A DNA stretch of 64,000 nucleotides from Piscinibacter sp943370595 (GTDB taxonomy: Bacteria; Pseudomonadota; Gammaproteobacteria; Burkholderiales; Burkholderiaceae_C), in NCBI GenBank assembly GCA_943370595.1, contig CALRRO020000005.1, positions 62,001-126,000 on the forward strand, in the 5' to 3' direction. The notes beneath the pieces were generated by a model that saw only the letters and a list, made by a program, of their open reading frames with translations, ran no database searches and was not told the DNA's origin. This document shows, one piece after another, positions 36,086-46,389 of the stretch. The position numbers were made by a program, and so were the translations under genes. Position 1 is the stretch's first letter, and every line of letters starts with the position of its first letter.

Positions 36086-37831
36086 ATGAAAGCCACCCAG
36101 TTCTTCGTCTCCACCCTGAAGGAAGCGCCAGCGGACGCCGAAGTCGCGAGCCACAAGCTGATGATGCGTGCCGGCATGATCAAGCGGCTCGGCGCCGGCA
36201 TCTACAGCTACATGCCGATGGGCCTGCGCGTGATCCGCAAGGTCGAGCAGATCATCCGCGAGGAGATGAACCGCGCCGGTGCGGTGGAACTGCTGATGCC
36301 GGTGGTGCAGCCGGCCGAGCTGTGGCAGGAGACGGGGCGCTTCGAGAAGATGGGTCCGGAACTGCTGCGCGTGAAGGACCGCCACGAGCGCGACTTCATC
36401 ATCCAGCCGACCTCGGAAGAGGTCATCACCGATATCGCGCGCCAGGAGCTGCGCAGCTACCGCGCGCTGCCGAAGAACTTCTATCACATCCAGACGAAGT
36501 TCCGCGACGAGCGCCGCCCGCGCTTCGGCGTGATGCGCGGCCGCGAGTTCACGATGAAGGACGCGTATTCCTTCGACCGTGACGTCGAATCCGCCGGCCG
36601 CAGCTACGAGCAGATGTACGCCGCCTACGTGCGCATCTTCGAGCGGCTCGGGCTCACCTTCCGCGCCGTGGCGGCCGACACCGGTGCGATCGGCGGCGAC
36701 CGTTCGCACGAGTTCCAGGTGATCGCCGACACCGGCGAAGACGCGATCGTCTACTGCCCGGACTCCGACTACGCGGCCAACATCGAGCTGGCCGAAGCGC
36801 TGGCACCGAAGGCGCCGCGCGCAACCGCCGCGCAGCCGCTGAACAAGACGCCCACGCCGGGCAAGAGCACCTGCGAGGACGTGGCCGCGCTGCTCGGCCT
36901 GCCGCTGCAGCGGACTGTCAAGTCGCTCGTGCTCGCCACCGACGATCGAAACTCCGCAGGCGACGTGCTGAAGACGACCGTCTGGCTGCTGCTGGTGCGC
37001 GGCGACCACCAGCTCAACGAGGTGAAGGCCGGCAAGCTGCCCGGCCTGAACCAGGGCTTCCGCTTTGCCACCGTCGGCGAGATCGAGGGCCACTTCGGCT
37101 GCAAGCCGGGTTACCTCGGCCCGATCGGTACCGTCAAGCCAGTGAAGGTCATCGCCGACCGTACCGTGGCGGCGATGAGCGACTTCGTCTGCGGCGCCAA
37201 CGCTGCCGACTTCCACTACACCGGCGTGAACTGGGGCCGCGACCTGCCCGAGCCCGACCTGGTCGCCGACATCCGCAACGTGCTCGAAGGCGACCCCTCG
37301 CCCGATGGCAAGGGCGTGCTGGCGATCCAGCGCGGCATCGAGGTCGGCCATGTGTTCTTCCTCGGCACCAAGTACAGCGCGGCGATGAACGCCACCTACC
37401 TCGACGAAGGCGGCAAGCCGCAGCTCATGCAGATGGGCTGCTACGGCATCGGCGTGACGCGCATCCTCGGCGCCGCCATCGAACAGGGCCACGACGAGCG
37501 CGGCATCGTCTGGCCGGATGCGATGGCGCCGTTCACCGTGGTGATCTGCCCGATCGGCATGGACCGCAGCGCCGACGTGAAAGCGGCGGCCGAGAAGCTG
37601 CATGGCGAACTCGACGCGCTCGGCATCGACGTGATGCTCGACGACCGCGGCGAGCGCCCCGGCGCGATGTTCGCCGACTGGGAACTGGTCGGCATTCCGC
37701 ACCGCGTGGTGATCTCCGACCGCGGCCTGAAGGAGGGCAAGGTCGAGTACCAGGCGCGCCGCGACCCGCAGGCCACGCCCGTCGCGGTGGGCGAGGTGCT
37801 CGCCCACCTGAAGGGCGTGCTGAAGCGATGA
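36086..37831 (+). CDS. proS: ProS, prolyl-tRNA synthetase (bacterial type with editing domain)
   Basis: ProS charges tRNA-Pro (one such tRNA is at 31216). The 581-aa class II enzyme has motif 1 AGMIKRLGAGIYSYMPMGLRV, motif 2 FRDERRPRFGVMRGREFTMKDAYSF, motif 3 GIGVTRILGA, and between them the INS editing insertion (about residues 225-400) that removes Ala-tRNA-Pro. Start ATG 36086 gives the conserved MKATQFFVSTLKEAP; no ribosome site is visible before it. Confidence 0.98.
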   Translation: MKATQFFVSTLKEAPADAEVASHKLMMRAGMIKRLGAGIYSYMPMGLRVIRKVEQIIREEMNRAGAVELLMPVVQPAELWQETGRFEKMGPELLRVKDRHERDFIIQPTSEEVITDIARQELRSYRALPKNFYHIQTKFRDERRPRFGVMRGREFTMKDAYSFDRDVESAGRSYEQMYAAYVRIFERLGLTFRAVAADTGAIGGDRSHEFQVIADTGEDAIVYCPDSDYAANIELAEALAPKAPRATAAQPLNKTPTPGKSTCEDVAALLGLPLQRTVKSLVLATDDRNSAGDVLKTTVWLLLVRGDHQLNEVKAGKLPGLNQGFRFATVGEIEGHFGCKPGYLGPIGTVKPVKVIADRTVAAMSDFVCGANAADFHYTGVNWGRDLPEPDLVADIRNVLEGDPSPDGKGVLAIQRGIEVGHVFFLGTKYSAAMNATYLDEGGKPQLMQMGCYGIGVTRILGAAIEQGHDERGIVWPDAMAPFTVVICPIGMDRSADVKAAAEKLHGELDALGIDVMLDDRGERPGAMFADWELVGIPHRVVISDRGLKEGKVEYQARRDPQATPVAVGEVLAHLKGVLKR

Positions 37832-38472
37832 GCGGACGGCGCTCCCCGGGCGGGAGCGCGCGGCGCCGGCTGCTGCTCGCCGGCGCGCTCTCGCCGCTGC
37901 TGATCGCCGTACCGCAGCGCGCACGGGCTGGCGCACAGGTCGAGGAACCGCTGATGGACTCGGTGCGCGGGGCCCTTTCGGCGGCCATCGCCAACAGTGC
38001 GCCGCCCAAACCCGCCTTCGACACGATCGACGCCCGCCTGGCCTACCTGCGCTGGCTGGGGGCGAGCAGCACCAAGCTGCAACGCCGCAAGGCGGAGCAC
38101 ATGACGCGCGTCGAGTTTCTCGAGACGCTCTGGTACGAGAGCAAGCGCGCCGGGCTGGAGCCTGCGCTGGTGCTGGGGCTCGTGCAGGTGGAGAGCGGCT
38201 TCCGCAAGTACGCGATCAGTTCGGCCGGTGCGCGCGGCTACATGCAGGTCATGCCGTTCTGGACGCGTCTGATCGGCGACGGCGACCCGACCAGCCTGTT
38301 CCACATGCAGACCAACCTGCGCTTCGGCTGCGTGATCCTGCGCCACTACCTCGACGTCGAGCGGGGAGACCTGTTTCTCGCGCTGGGTCGCTACAACGGC
38401 AGCCGGGGGCGGGCCGAATATCCGAATGCGGTGTTCGGCGCCCGCAAGGCCTGGCTGCACCCGGACGGCTGA
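37828..38472 (+). CDS. Exported lytic transglycosylase (SLT domain)
   Basis: A 214-aa murein-degrading enzyme. The leader is RRRLLLAGALSPLLIAVPQRARAG; RRR before the hydrophobic run suggests Sec or possibly Tat export. The SLT domain (about 98-210) has the catalytic Glu122 in VQVESGFRKYAISSAGARGYMQVMPFW, and the RYNGSRG motif. It overlaps the proS stop by 4 bp, and this proS-transglycosylase link is frequent in Burkholderiales. Cell-wall recycling partner AmpD is at 54137. Confidence 0.92.
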   Translation: MSGRRSPGGSARRRLLLAGALSPLLIAVPQRARAGAQVEEPLMDSVRGALSAAIANSAPPKPAFDTIDARLAYLRWLGASSTKLQRRKAEHMTRVEFLETLWYESKRAGLEPALVLGLVQVESGFRKYAISSAGARGYMQVMPFWTRLIGDGDPTSLFHMQTNLRFGCVILRHYLDVERGDLFLALGRYNGSRGRAEYPNAVFGARKAWLHPDG

Positions 38473-38487
38473 TCGCCGCCGCCGCGT

Positions 38488-39066
38488 TCAGCGCGGTGGC
38501 AGACCGTCCCAGGACTTCGGTGCGGCGTGGTCGACACCGAGAAGCGCCAGCACACGCTCGACCGTGTCATCGACCAGTTCGTCGATCGTCGTCGGGCGGT
38601 GATAGAAGGCCGGCAGCGGTGGGAAGACCACCGCGCCCATCTCGGTGGCGGCCGTCATGTTGCGCAGGTGCGCGAGGTTGAAAGGCGTCTCTCGAACCAT
38701 CAGCACGAGGCGGCGGCGCTCCTTCAGCGTCACGTCGGCGGCGCGCGCAAGCAGGTTGTCGGCCATGCCATGCGCTATCGCCGCCAGCGATTTCATCGAA
38801 CAGGGGGCCACCACCATGGCCTCGGTGGCGAAGGAGCCACTGGCGATCGCCGCGCCGACATCACCGGGGGCATAGGCTACGTCGGCCAGCGACTCGAGCG
38901 AGCGGCGGTCGAGGCCCAGTTCGTGATGCACGTTGAGCACGCCGGCCGGGCTGGCCACCAGGTGCGTCTCACGGCCCGACTCGCGCAGCCGCTTCAGCAG
39001 CCGAACGGCATAGACCGCGCCGGTCGCGCCCGTGATGCCGACGACGACGCGGCGCGAAGCGCTCAT
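38488..39066 (-). CDS. ubiX: UbiX, flavin prenyltransferase
   Basis: UbiX makes prenylated FMN, the cofactor of the UbiD decarboxylase in ubiquinone synthesis. The 192-aa flavoprotein has VVVGITGATGAVYAVRLL at the N-terminus, VVAPCSMKSLAAIAHG and the LVLMVRETPFNLAHLRNMTAATEMGA block. Start ATG 39066 overlaps the grxD stop by 4 bp. ubiX after grxD-prmC-prfA-hemA is a common betaproteobacterial order. Confidence 0.97.
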   Translation of the reverse strand: MSASRRVVVGITGATGAVYAVRLLKRLRESGRETHLVASPAGVLNVHHELGLDRRSLESLADVAYAPGDVGAAIASGSFATEAMVVAPCSMKSLAAIAHGMADNLLARAADVTLKERRRLVLMVRETPFNLAHLRNMTAATEMGAVVFPPLPAFYHRPTTIDELVDDTVERVLALLGVDHAAPKSWDGLPPR

Positions 39067-39374
39067 GCGCCCAGCAGCGGCTTCAGTTCGCCCGACTCGT
39101 ACATCTCCATCATGATGTCGGAGCCGCCGACGAACTCGCCGTTGACGTAGAGCTGAGGGATCGTCGGCCAGTCGGCATATTCCTTGATGCCCTGGCGCAC
39201 TTCCTCGTCCTCGAGCACGTTGACCGTCTTCAGGTCCTTGACCTCGCAGGCCTTGAGGATCTGGATGGCGCGCCCGGAGAAGCCGCACATCGGGAACTGC
39301 GCCGTGCCCTTCATGAAGAGCACGACGCGGTTGTTCTTGACGATTTCGTCGATACGGGTCTGCACGTCGCTCAT
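39063..39374 (-). CDS. grxD: GrxD, monothiol (CGFS) glutaredoxin
   Basis: GrxD carries and delivers [2Fe-2S] clusters with BolA-type partners. The 103-aa protein has the single-Cys active site CGFS (Cys30), WPTIPQLYVNGEFVGGSDI for glutathione binding, and standard length. No ribosome site is obvious. A -10-like TATAAC lies at 39409-39414 on the minus strand. It is coupled to ubiX. Confidence 0.98.
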   Translation of the reverse strand: MSDVQTRIDEIVKNNRVVLFMKGTAQFPMCGFSGRAIQILKACEVKDLKTVNVLEDEEVRQGIKEYADWPTIPQLYVNGEFVGGSDIMMEMYESGELKPLLGA

Positions 39375-39473
39375 GGTCGTAGGTGTCTCGGTTCTGACGA
39401 AGCCCGAGGTTATACGGCAAGCGCCGACCCACCGCGATGAGCCCGCGCAGAGCCCCCGCCGGGCGGGCGCGAT

Positions 39474-40004
39474 TCAGAAGGCGTAGGAAGCGCCGAACAG
39501 CAGGACCGGGCTCAGCCGCAGTTCGCGCACCAGGTCATCGAGGCCCTGACCGCTGGCTGCACGCCCCAGGCGAATGCCATTGCTTCCGCCCAGTGCCATC
39601 AGGCCAAAGTCGGCATTGAAGCTCCAGCCGCTGCCGCGACCACCCAGACCGCTGTAACCGATGCCCAGGTAGGGGTGGATCGTCGGAAGGTCGCCACGCG
39701 GGCCAATGACGAGGCCGCTGCTGGCGCGTAAATAGCCCGTCCGTCCGTCGTCGGCCAGGGAGCGGGTGAACAGGTAGTCCCCCATGAGGCTCACGCCGCG
39801 CGGCGGCCGCAAGCCTTGCTGATCGGCATCGCTCAAGCCGGCGCGCCACAGCGGCGCGGGGCTGGTGACCGCGACCCGTGCCTGCCAGCGGGACCAGGGC
39901 AGGCTGTCCTCACGGACCGTCAGCCCATCGCCTTGGCCGGCGAAGCACGCCGGCTGGAGCACGGCAACAAAGGCTATAGCGAGTACCCACTTGGCAGTCT
40001 GCAT
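39474..40004 (-). CDS. Small exported, probably outer-membrane beta-barrel protein
   Basis: Function unknown. The 176-aa product has a Sec signal peptide (about 1-22, ending ACFAGQ) and short amphipathic strands: SLMGDYLFTRSL, TGYLRASSGLVIG, PYLGIGYSG and GWSFNADFGLMALG, ending in FGASYAF. A final aromatic Phe is the classic barrel-assembly signal. Such proteins often have 8 strands. Start ATG 40004 was chosen for its GAGGAG site 6 nt upstream; longer starts exist. It lies between prmC and grxD, interrupting a normally compact string. Confidence 0.65.
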   Translation of the reverse strand: MQTAKWVLAIAFVAVLQPACFAGQGDGLTVREDSLPWSRWQARVAVTSPAPLWRAGLSDADQQGLRPPRGVSLMGDYLFTRSLADDGRTGYLRASSGLVIGPRGDLPTIHPYLGIGYSGLGGRGSGWSFNADFGLMALGGSNGIRLGRAASGQGLDDLVRELRLSPVLLFGASYAF

Positions 40005-40139
40005 GGCAAGCTCCTCGTGAACTCTGGACTTCATCGTACGCCGCGATCGGCCGCTTGTGCGCGGGTCGCCCGCTCGGCTGTGGTGATGTCGCTGAATCCG
40101 CCACGAATGCACGCCGTGGCCGACTGCGGCTCTGCCCGG

Positions 40140-40969
40140 TCAGAGATGCCCGCCGCTGCAGCGCGGCTGCCCGGCCAGGTCGGGTCGGGTCGCGACCCGC
40201 TGGAAACCATGCGAGCGCAGCAGTTCACGCACGGCATCGCCCTGGTCGAAACCGTGCTCGAGCAGCAGCCAGCCGCCCGGCTCAAGCCCTGCTGGTGCCT
40301 GCGCGACGATTTCGCGCAGCGCCTCCAGCCCGCTCTGGCCGGGCGTGAGCGCGCCGAGCGGTTCCGCCGTCAGCGCCGCCAGGTGGGCATCACCAGCGGC
40401 GATGTAGGGTGGGTTGGACAGCACGAGGTGGAAGCGCCTCCCTGCCACGGGCTGCCACCACGCACCGCTGGCAGTCTCGATCGGCAGGGCCAATCGCCGT
40501 GCGTTGCTGCTGGCGACCTCGAGCGCATCCGTGCTGACGTCGGTGGCCGTCACCTGGCTGCGCGGGCAGGCCCGCCGCACCGCCAGCGCGATCGCGCCGC
40601 TGCCGGTGCCGAGATCGAGCACCTTCGGCACGTCGACCGCCGCGAGCTTGCAGTTCAGCAGGTCGATCGCCCAGTCCACCAGCACCTCGGTGTCGGGCCG
40701 TGGCACCAGCACTCGGGCGTCGACCTGCAGGCCGAGCCCGTGGAACTCCTTGTGGCCGACGATGTAGGCGAACGGCTCGCCAGCGTGGCGGCGCGCCACC
40801 CAGCGCTCGAACAGCCCCAGCTGCTCGGCGCTCAGCGCGTGGTCGTCATGCGCATGCAGCCAGGCGCGGCCCTGGTCGAGCACCTGGCCGAGCAGCAACT
40901 GGGCGTCGAGCCGCTCGAGCCCAAGTGCCGTGGCGGCTGCCAGGCACTCGCGCACCGTGCGCGCGCTGT

Positions 40970-40973
<4 letters not shown>
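40140..40973 (-). CDS. prmC: PrmC (HemK), release-factor glutamine methyltransferase
   Basis: PrmC methylates the Gln of the GGQ motif of RF1/RF2. The 277-aa protein has an N-terminal helical domain, the SAM site VLDLGTGSGAIALA (about 118-131) and the catalytic NPPY at 187-190. GTG start at 40973 overlaps the stop of its substrate gene prfA (GTGA). The linkage prfA-prmC is near universal. Confidence 0.97.
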
Positions 40974-42052
<1,079 letters not shown>

Positions 42053-42138
42053 CGGATCGGGCTGAGGCGGGAAGGGCGGTGCTCCGTGGGCGCACCCTGG
42101 GGGCCGGCGATGGCTGCCGGCAGTGTCTCAGCGCGCCG

Positions 42139-43422
42139 CTAACGCGGCTCGTCGGCCGGGTCGCGCGGGGTCTGGCGCAGGAACAGCTTGGACACGGTGT
42201 GGACCAGCTGCGCACGTTGCGCCGGGTCGGCGGCGTGCAGCTCGGCCATCGTGCCGTGCAGCATCTTCTGCGTCAGGCCGCGCGTGAGCGCCTCCAGCAC
42301 GGCATCGACGTCCGCACCCTTGGAGAGCATCTTGCGCGCCCGCGCGATCTCGGCGTGACGCCAGTCGTCGGCCTGCTGGTGCAGCGCCTTGATCAGCGGC
42401 ACGGCCTGGCGTTCGCCCAGCCAGTGCTCGAAGCCCTGCACGCCGGACTCGATGATCGCCTCGGCCTGCTCGACGGCGGCCTGTCGCTTCTCGCCGGCGG
42501 TCTGCACCAGTGCCGAGAGGTCGTCGACGGTGTAGAGGTAGACGTCCGATAGGCGCGCCACCTCGGGCTCGATGTCGCGCGGCACGGCCAGGTCGACCAT
42601 GAACATCGGGCGGCGCTTGCGCGCCTTGATCGCCCGCTCGACGGCACCCAGGCCGATGATCGGCAGCGTGCTGGCGGTGCAGGAGACGACGATGTCGAAC
42701 TCGGCCAGCCGCGAAGGCAGGTCGGACAGGCGCAGCGCCTCGGCACCGAAGCGGCCTGCCAGCTTCTCGCCGCGCTCGAGCGTGCGGTTGGCCACCGCCA
42801 GCGCCTTGGGCGTGCGCGCCGCGAAGTGCGTGGCCACCAGCTCGATCATCTCGCCGGCGCCGACAAACAGCACCTTGGTCTCGCGCAGGTCTTCGAACAG
42901 CTGGGAGGCCAGGCGCACTGCCGCGGCGGCCATGCTGATCGAGTGCGAACCGATCTCGGTCGAGGTGCGCACTTCCTTGGCCACCGCGAAGCTGCGCTGG
43001 AACATCTGGTGCAGCGTGGTGCCCAGCGTGCCGGCCGTGTCGGCCTCGCGCACCGCCTGCTTCATCTGGCCGAGGATCTGCGGCTCGCCCAGCACCATGG
43101 AGTCAAGCCCGCTGGCCACGCGGAAGGCGTGCCGCGCCGCGGCGCTGCCTTCGAACACGTACGAGTGCTGCCGCAAGGTCTGGCTGCTCACGCCGCCCAG
43201 GCCGGCCAGCCAGTCCACCGCCGGTGTCAACAGGGCCGGGCTGGCGCCCACGTAGATCTCGGTGCGGTTGCAGGTGGAGACGATCGCCACCTCGCCGGGC
43301 CGCTCCAGCCGCTCGCGGAAGGTCCGCAGCGTCGGCACCAGCTGGTCGGCGGAGAACGCGAACCGCCCGCGCAGATCGACCGGCGCGGTGGTGTGGTTCA
43401 GCCCGAGGGCGAAGACGCTCAT
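42139..43422 (-). CDS. hemA: HemA, glutamyl-tRNA reductase
   Basis: HemA reduces Glu-tRNA to glutamate-1-semialdehyde, the committed haem step. The 427-aa protein starts SVFALGLNHTTAPVDLRG, has the catalytic Cys51 in STCNRTEIY, GLDSMVLGEPQILGQMK, and the NADPH loop VGAGEMIEL, then the C-terminal dimerisation helix. The start is fixed by homology, yet no Shine-Dalgarno is present and TATAAT ends 6 nt upstream, so the mRNA may be leaderless. Confidence 0.98.
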   Translation of the reverse strand: MSVFALGLNHTTAPVDLRGRFAFSADQLVPTLRTFRERLERPGEVAIVSTCNRTEIYVGASPALLTPAVDWLAGLGGVSSQTLRQHSYVFEGSAAARHAFRVASGLDSMVLGEPQILGQMKQAVREADTAGTLGTTLHQMFQRSFAVAKEVRTSTEIGSHSISMAAAAVRLASQLFEDLRETKVLFVGAGEMIELVATHFAARTPKALAVANRTLERGEKLAGRFGAEALRLSDLPSRLAEFDIVVSCTASTLPIIGLGAVERAIKARKRRPMFMVDLAVPRDIEPEVARLSDVYLYTVDDLSALVQTAGEKRQAAVEQAEAIIESGVQGFEHWLGERQAVPLIKALHQQADDWRHAEIARARKMLSKGADVDAVLEALTRGLTQKMLHGTMAELHAADPAQRAQLVHTVSKLFLRQTPRDPADEPR

Positions 43423-43428
43423 GCAGGA

Positions 43429-43434
43429 ATTATA
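43429..43434 (-). promoter_or_regulatory. TATAAT box 6 nt before the hemA ATG
   Basis: A perfect -10 hexamer on the minus strand ends six bases before the hemA start codon, predicting transcription start at the A of ATG. No convincing -35 at 16-18 nt spacing was found. Confidence 0.5.
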
Positions 43435-43537
43435 AAATTGTGGCGCTGTCGGCCCGCATCATCCCGGTGGCCGACGTTGCCGCCTTGAGGGCGATCAAGC
43501 TCCGCCGCATCTTCCCACGTTCTCCGCCACCTGACCA

Positions 43538-43819
43538 ATGGGTCCCCTCGACGCGCTCTGGCACCTGCTGAACTTCTTCGCCCCGGCGCTGGGCGTCGGG
43601 CTGATCACCGCCGCGATGGCGCGGGTGGTGTGGCGGCGCGAGCTGCAGGCGGCAGGGTTCGGGCGCCTCGCGCTGTGGGCCTGTGCCGGCTGCGCGCTCG
43701 GGCTGGTGGCCGCACTGGTAGCCTTCGGCCGTGACGGCAAGATGGCCGGCTACGGCCTGATGCTGCTCGGCTGCTCGGCCGCGCTGTGGTGGGCGGGCCT
43801 GCGCGGCGCGCGGTCCTGA
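43538..43819 (+). CDS. Small inner-membrane protein of unknown function
   Basis: A 93-aa protein with three hydrophobic helices (about residues 12-28, 42-62 and 70-88) and a charged loop RVVWRRELQA between the first two. No family recognised with confidence. It is divergent from hemA and convergent with miaB, ending 10 bp from the latter. Coding is supported by strong third-position GC and by the compact fit between neighbours, but no ribosome site is clear. Confidence 0.6.
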   Translation: MGPLDALWHLLNFFAPALGVGLITAAMARVVWRRELQAAGFGRLALWACAGCALGLVAALVAFGRDGKMAGYGLMLLGCSAALWWAGLRGARS

Positions 43820-43829
43820 GACGCGCGCC

Positions 43830-45179
43830 TCAGGCCTCGGCAGCCTCGCGCTGCGGCACCTCGGCGCGCAGCGAATGCGGGTAAGCCCGGGTGATGCGCA
43901 CGTCGATCATCTGCCCGACCAGGCGCGGCGCGCCCGCGAAGTTGACGATGCGGTTGCACTCGGTGCGGCCCATCAGCTCGTCGGCATCCTTGCGCGACGG
44001 GCCTTCGACCAGGATGCGCTGCATCGTGCCCACCCGCGATTCGCCGATGCGACGCGCGTTCGCCTCGATCGCCGCCTGCAGCTGCTGCAGACGCTGCAGC
44101 TTGACCGCCTGCGGCGTGTCGTCGGCCAGGTTGGCCGCCGGCGTGCCGGGCCGTGCGCTGTAGACGAAGCTGAAGCTGTTGTCGAAGCCGATGTCCTCGA
44201 TCAGCTTCATCGTGCGGGCGTGATCGTCGTCGGTCTCGCCGGGAAAGCCGACGATGAAGTCGCTCGACAGGCTGATGTCGGGCCGCACGGCGCGCAGCTT
44301 GCGGATCGTGCTCTTGTATTCCATCGCGGTGTAGCCGCGCTTCATCGCCATCAGGATGCGGTCGCTGCCGTGCTGCACCGGCAGGTGCAGGTGGCTGACG
44401 AGCTTCGGCACCGCGGCGTAGACGTCGATCAGCCGCTGCGTGAACTCGTTCGGGTGGCTGGTGGTGTAGCGGATGCGCTCGATGCCGGGGATCTCGGCCA
44501 CGTACTCGATCAGCAACGCGAAGTCGGCGATCTCCCCCGTTCCGCCCATCGTGCCGCGGTAGGCGTTGACGTTCTGGCCGAGCAGCGTCACTTCCTTGAC
44601 GCCCTGGGCGGCCAGGCTGGCCACTTCGGTGAGCACGTCGTCGAACGGGCGCGAGACCTCCTCGCCGCGCGTGTAGGGCACCACGCAGTAGCTGCAGTAC
44701 TTCGAGCAGCCTTCCATGATCGACACGAAGGCGCTGGCGCCTTCGGTTCGCGGCGGCGGCAGGTGGTCGAACTTCTCGATCTCCGGGAAGCTGATGTCGA
44801 CCTGCGGGCGGCGCTGCTGCGAACGCTTCGCGAGCATCTCGGGCAGGCGGTGCAGCGTCTGCGGGCCGAACACCACGTCGACGTAGGGCGCGCGCTCGAT
44901 GATCGCCGCGCCTTCCTGGCTGGCCACGCAGCCGCCGACGCCGATCATCACGCCCTTGGCCTTCAGGTGCTTCACGCGACCGAGGTCGCTGAACACCTTC
45001 TCCTGCGCCTTCTCGCGCACCGAGCAGGTGTTGAAGAGGATCAGGTCGGCTTCGTCGACGTTCGTCGTCGGCTCGTAACCTTCGGCGGCCTGGAGCACGT
45101 CGACCATCTTGTCGGAGTCGTACTCGTTCATCTGGCAGCCGAAGGTCTTGACGAAGACCTTCTTGCTCGGAGTGGTCAT
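43830..45179 (-). CDS. miaB: MiaB, tRNA-2-methylthio-N6-isopentenyladenosine synthase
   Basis: MiaB adds a methylthio group to i6A37 of tRNAs using radical SAM chemistry. The 449-aa protein has the N-terminal MTTase domain with three cluster Cys (15, 52, 84), the radical SAM CSKYCSYC (Cys158, 162, 165) and a C-terminal TRAM domain (about 378-440, ending HSLRAEV). All six iron-sulfur Cys are intact. The upstream small gene is 10 bp away and probably co-transcribed. Confidence 0.98.
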   Translation of the reverse strand: MTTPSKKVFVKTFGCQMNEYDSDKMVDVLQAAEGYEPTTNVDEADLILFNTCSVREKAQEKVFSDLGRVKHLKAKGVMIGVGGCVASQEGAAIIERAPYVDVVFGPQTLHRLPEMLAKRSQQRRPQVDISFPEIEKFDHLPPPRTEGASAFVSIMEGCSKYCSYCVVPYTRGEEVSRPFDDVLTEVASLAAQGVKEVTLLGQNVNAYRGTMGGTGEIADFALLIEYVAEIPGIERIRYTTSHPNEFTQRLIDVYAAVPKLVSHLHLPVQHGSDRILMAMKRGYTAMEYKSTIRKLRAVRPDISLSSDFIVGFPGETDDDHARTMKLIEDIGFDNSFSFVYSARPGTPAANLADDTPQAVKLQRLQQLQAAIEANARRIGESRVGTMQRILVEGPSRKDADELMGRTECNRIVNFAGAPRLVGQMIDVRITRAYPHSLRAEVPQREAAEA

Positions 45180-45189
45180 GGCGCGCTCC

Positions 45190-45570
45190 TCAGGGCTTGG
45201 CCCAGACCTGGCGCACCGGGTCGAAAGCCCAGGACTTCGCCTCCGCCGTGCTGGCCGGCCAGGGCCGCTTGGCCAGTTCGGCCTCGGTGAGGATCCAGAC
45301 CTCGCGCAGGAAGCCCTGGCCGTCCACCGTGTAGTGCACGGCCATCTTGTGGCCGATCAGCGAGGCCGGGGTCTTCAGCAGGTTGTCCTGGCCGAAGATG
45401 CGTGCTCCGGCCGACAGCCGTGCGGGCTTGCCGTTCAGAAGCGCCTCCGGCGACTGGCCCAGCTCGATCGAGCCGCGCAGCGCGGTGGCGGGGAAATGTC
45501 GCTGCACCTGCGCAGCGGCAGGGCCGGCGAGCCAGAGCGCGGCCAGCAGGGCGATCAAACAGCGGTACAT
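45190..45570 (-). CDS. Exported conserved protein of unknown function
   Basis: A 126-aa protein with a Sec signal peptide (1-20, ending GPAAAQ). The mature part has RHFPATALRGSIELGQSPEALLNGKPARLSAGARIFG and KRPWPASTAEAKSWAFDP, a pattern I recall from short hypothetical proteins encoded before miaB in Burkholderiales. It looks like a small beta-rich periplasmic domain. No catalytic residues are evident. It shares a short divergent region with the acetyltransferase gene. Confidence 0.75.
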   Translation of the reverse strand: MYRCLIALLAALWLAGPAAAQVQRHFPATALRGSIELGQSPEALLNGKPARLSAGARIFGQDNLLKTPASLIGHKMAVHYTVDGQGFLREVWILTEAELAKRPWPASTAEAKSWAFDPVRQVWAKP

Positions 45571-45657
45571 GGTGTGGATCCAGTGGCTGTCGGTGGGACG
45601 GGAGCAGGATTCTAGTAGACGCACCCTCGGCAGCCCCGGTCGCGGCACACTCGCGCC

Positions 45658-46215
45658 ATGCTCGATGCCCCACTTCTTCACGTCGAATCGGCGCGGCTTT
45701 GCATCCGGCCGATCGTGCCGGCCGACCTCGGCGACCTGATGGCCGTCAACGGCGACGCCGAGGTCGTGCGCCACCTGCCCTATGCCATGTGGACCGGCCC
45801 GGAGGATGCACAGGCCTGGCTCACCCGCATGCAGACCATGGAGGCATCGGACCAGGCCCGGCAACTGGTGCTGGCCGAGCGAGACAGCGGTACGGTGATC
45901 GGCACGCTGCTGCTGTTCCGCTTCGACGTGCCGAGCCAGCGCGCGGAAGTCGGCTACGCGCTCGGGCGGCGCCACTGGGGGCAGGGGTTGATGCGCGAGG
46001 CGCTGGCAACGCTGTGCGCCCGGTTGTTCGAATCCGGCGCGGTGAGGCGCTTCGAGGCCGAGGTGAACCCGCAGAACGAGGCGTCGCGCGGACTGCTGCT
46101 GTCGCTCGGCTTCGCCAACGAAGGTCGTCGGCGACAGCGCTGGGTGAACCGCGGCGTGGCCTACGATGTGGATTGCTTCGGACTGTTGCGCGGCGAGTTG
46201 CGCGCAGTGGAATGA
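45658..46215 (+). CDS. GNAT-family N-acetyltransferase (RimJ/RimL type)
   Basis: A 185-aa acetyltransferase of the GNAT fold. It starts with a RimJ/RimL-like SARLCIRPIVPADLGDLMAVNGDAEVVRHLP, has the acetyl-CoA site VGYALGRRHWGQGLMREAL (Q/RxxGxG/A-like) at about 99-117, and EVNPQNEASRGLLLSLGFANEGRRRQRW. Relatives acetylate protein N-termini or small amines; substrate unknown here. Its stop codon abuts the A-run of a hairpin that acts as terminator for the opposite strand. Confidence 0.88.
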   Translation: MLDAPLLHVESARLCIRPIVPADLGDLMAVNGDAEVVRHLPYAMWTGPEDAQAWLTRMQTMEASDQARQLVLAERDSGTVIGTLLLFRFDVPSQRAEVGYALGRRHWGQGLMREALATLCARLFESGAVRRFEAEVNPQNEASRGLLLSLGFANEGRRRQRWVNRGVAYDVDCFGLLRGELRAVE

Positions 46216-46241
46216 AAAAGGCCCGCCGATCGGCGGGCCTT
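46215..46241 (-). terminator. Intrinsic terminator after tRNA-Met
   Basis: A perfect palindrome AAGGCCCGCC-GATC-GGCGGGCCTT is followed on the minus strand by TTTTTCAT. It lies 9 bases past the tRNA-Met end and may also end the converging acetyltransferase transcript. Confidence 0.88.
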
Positions 46242-46249
46242 GCGGAGTC

Positions 46250-46326
<77 letters not shown>

Positions 46327-46389
46327 TGAGCCCGCAATTATATAGCGGCCAGGAATCCGCTGGCACGCCACCCACGCAGGCACCTCCCG

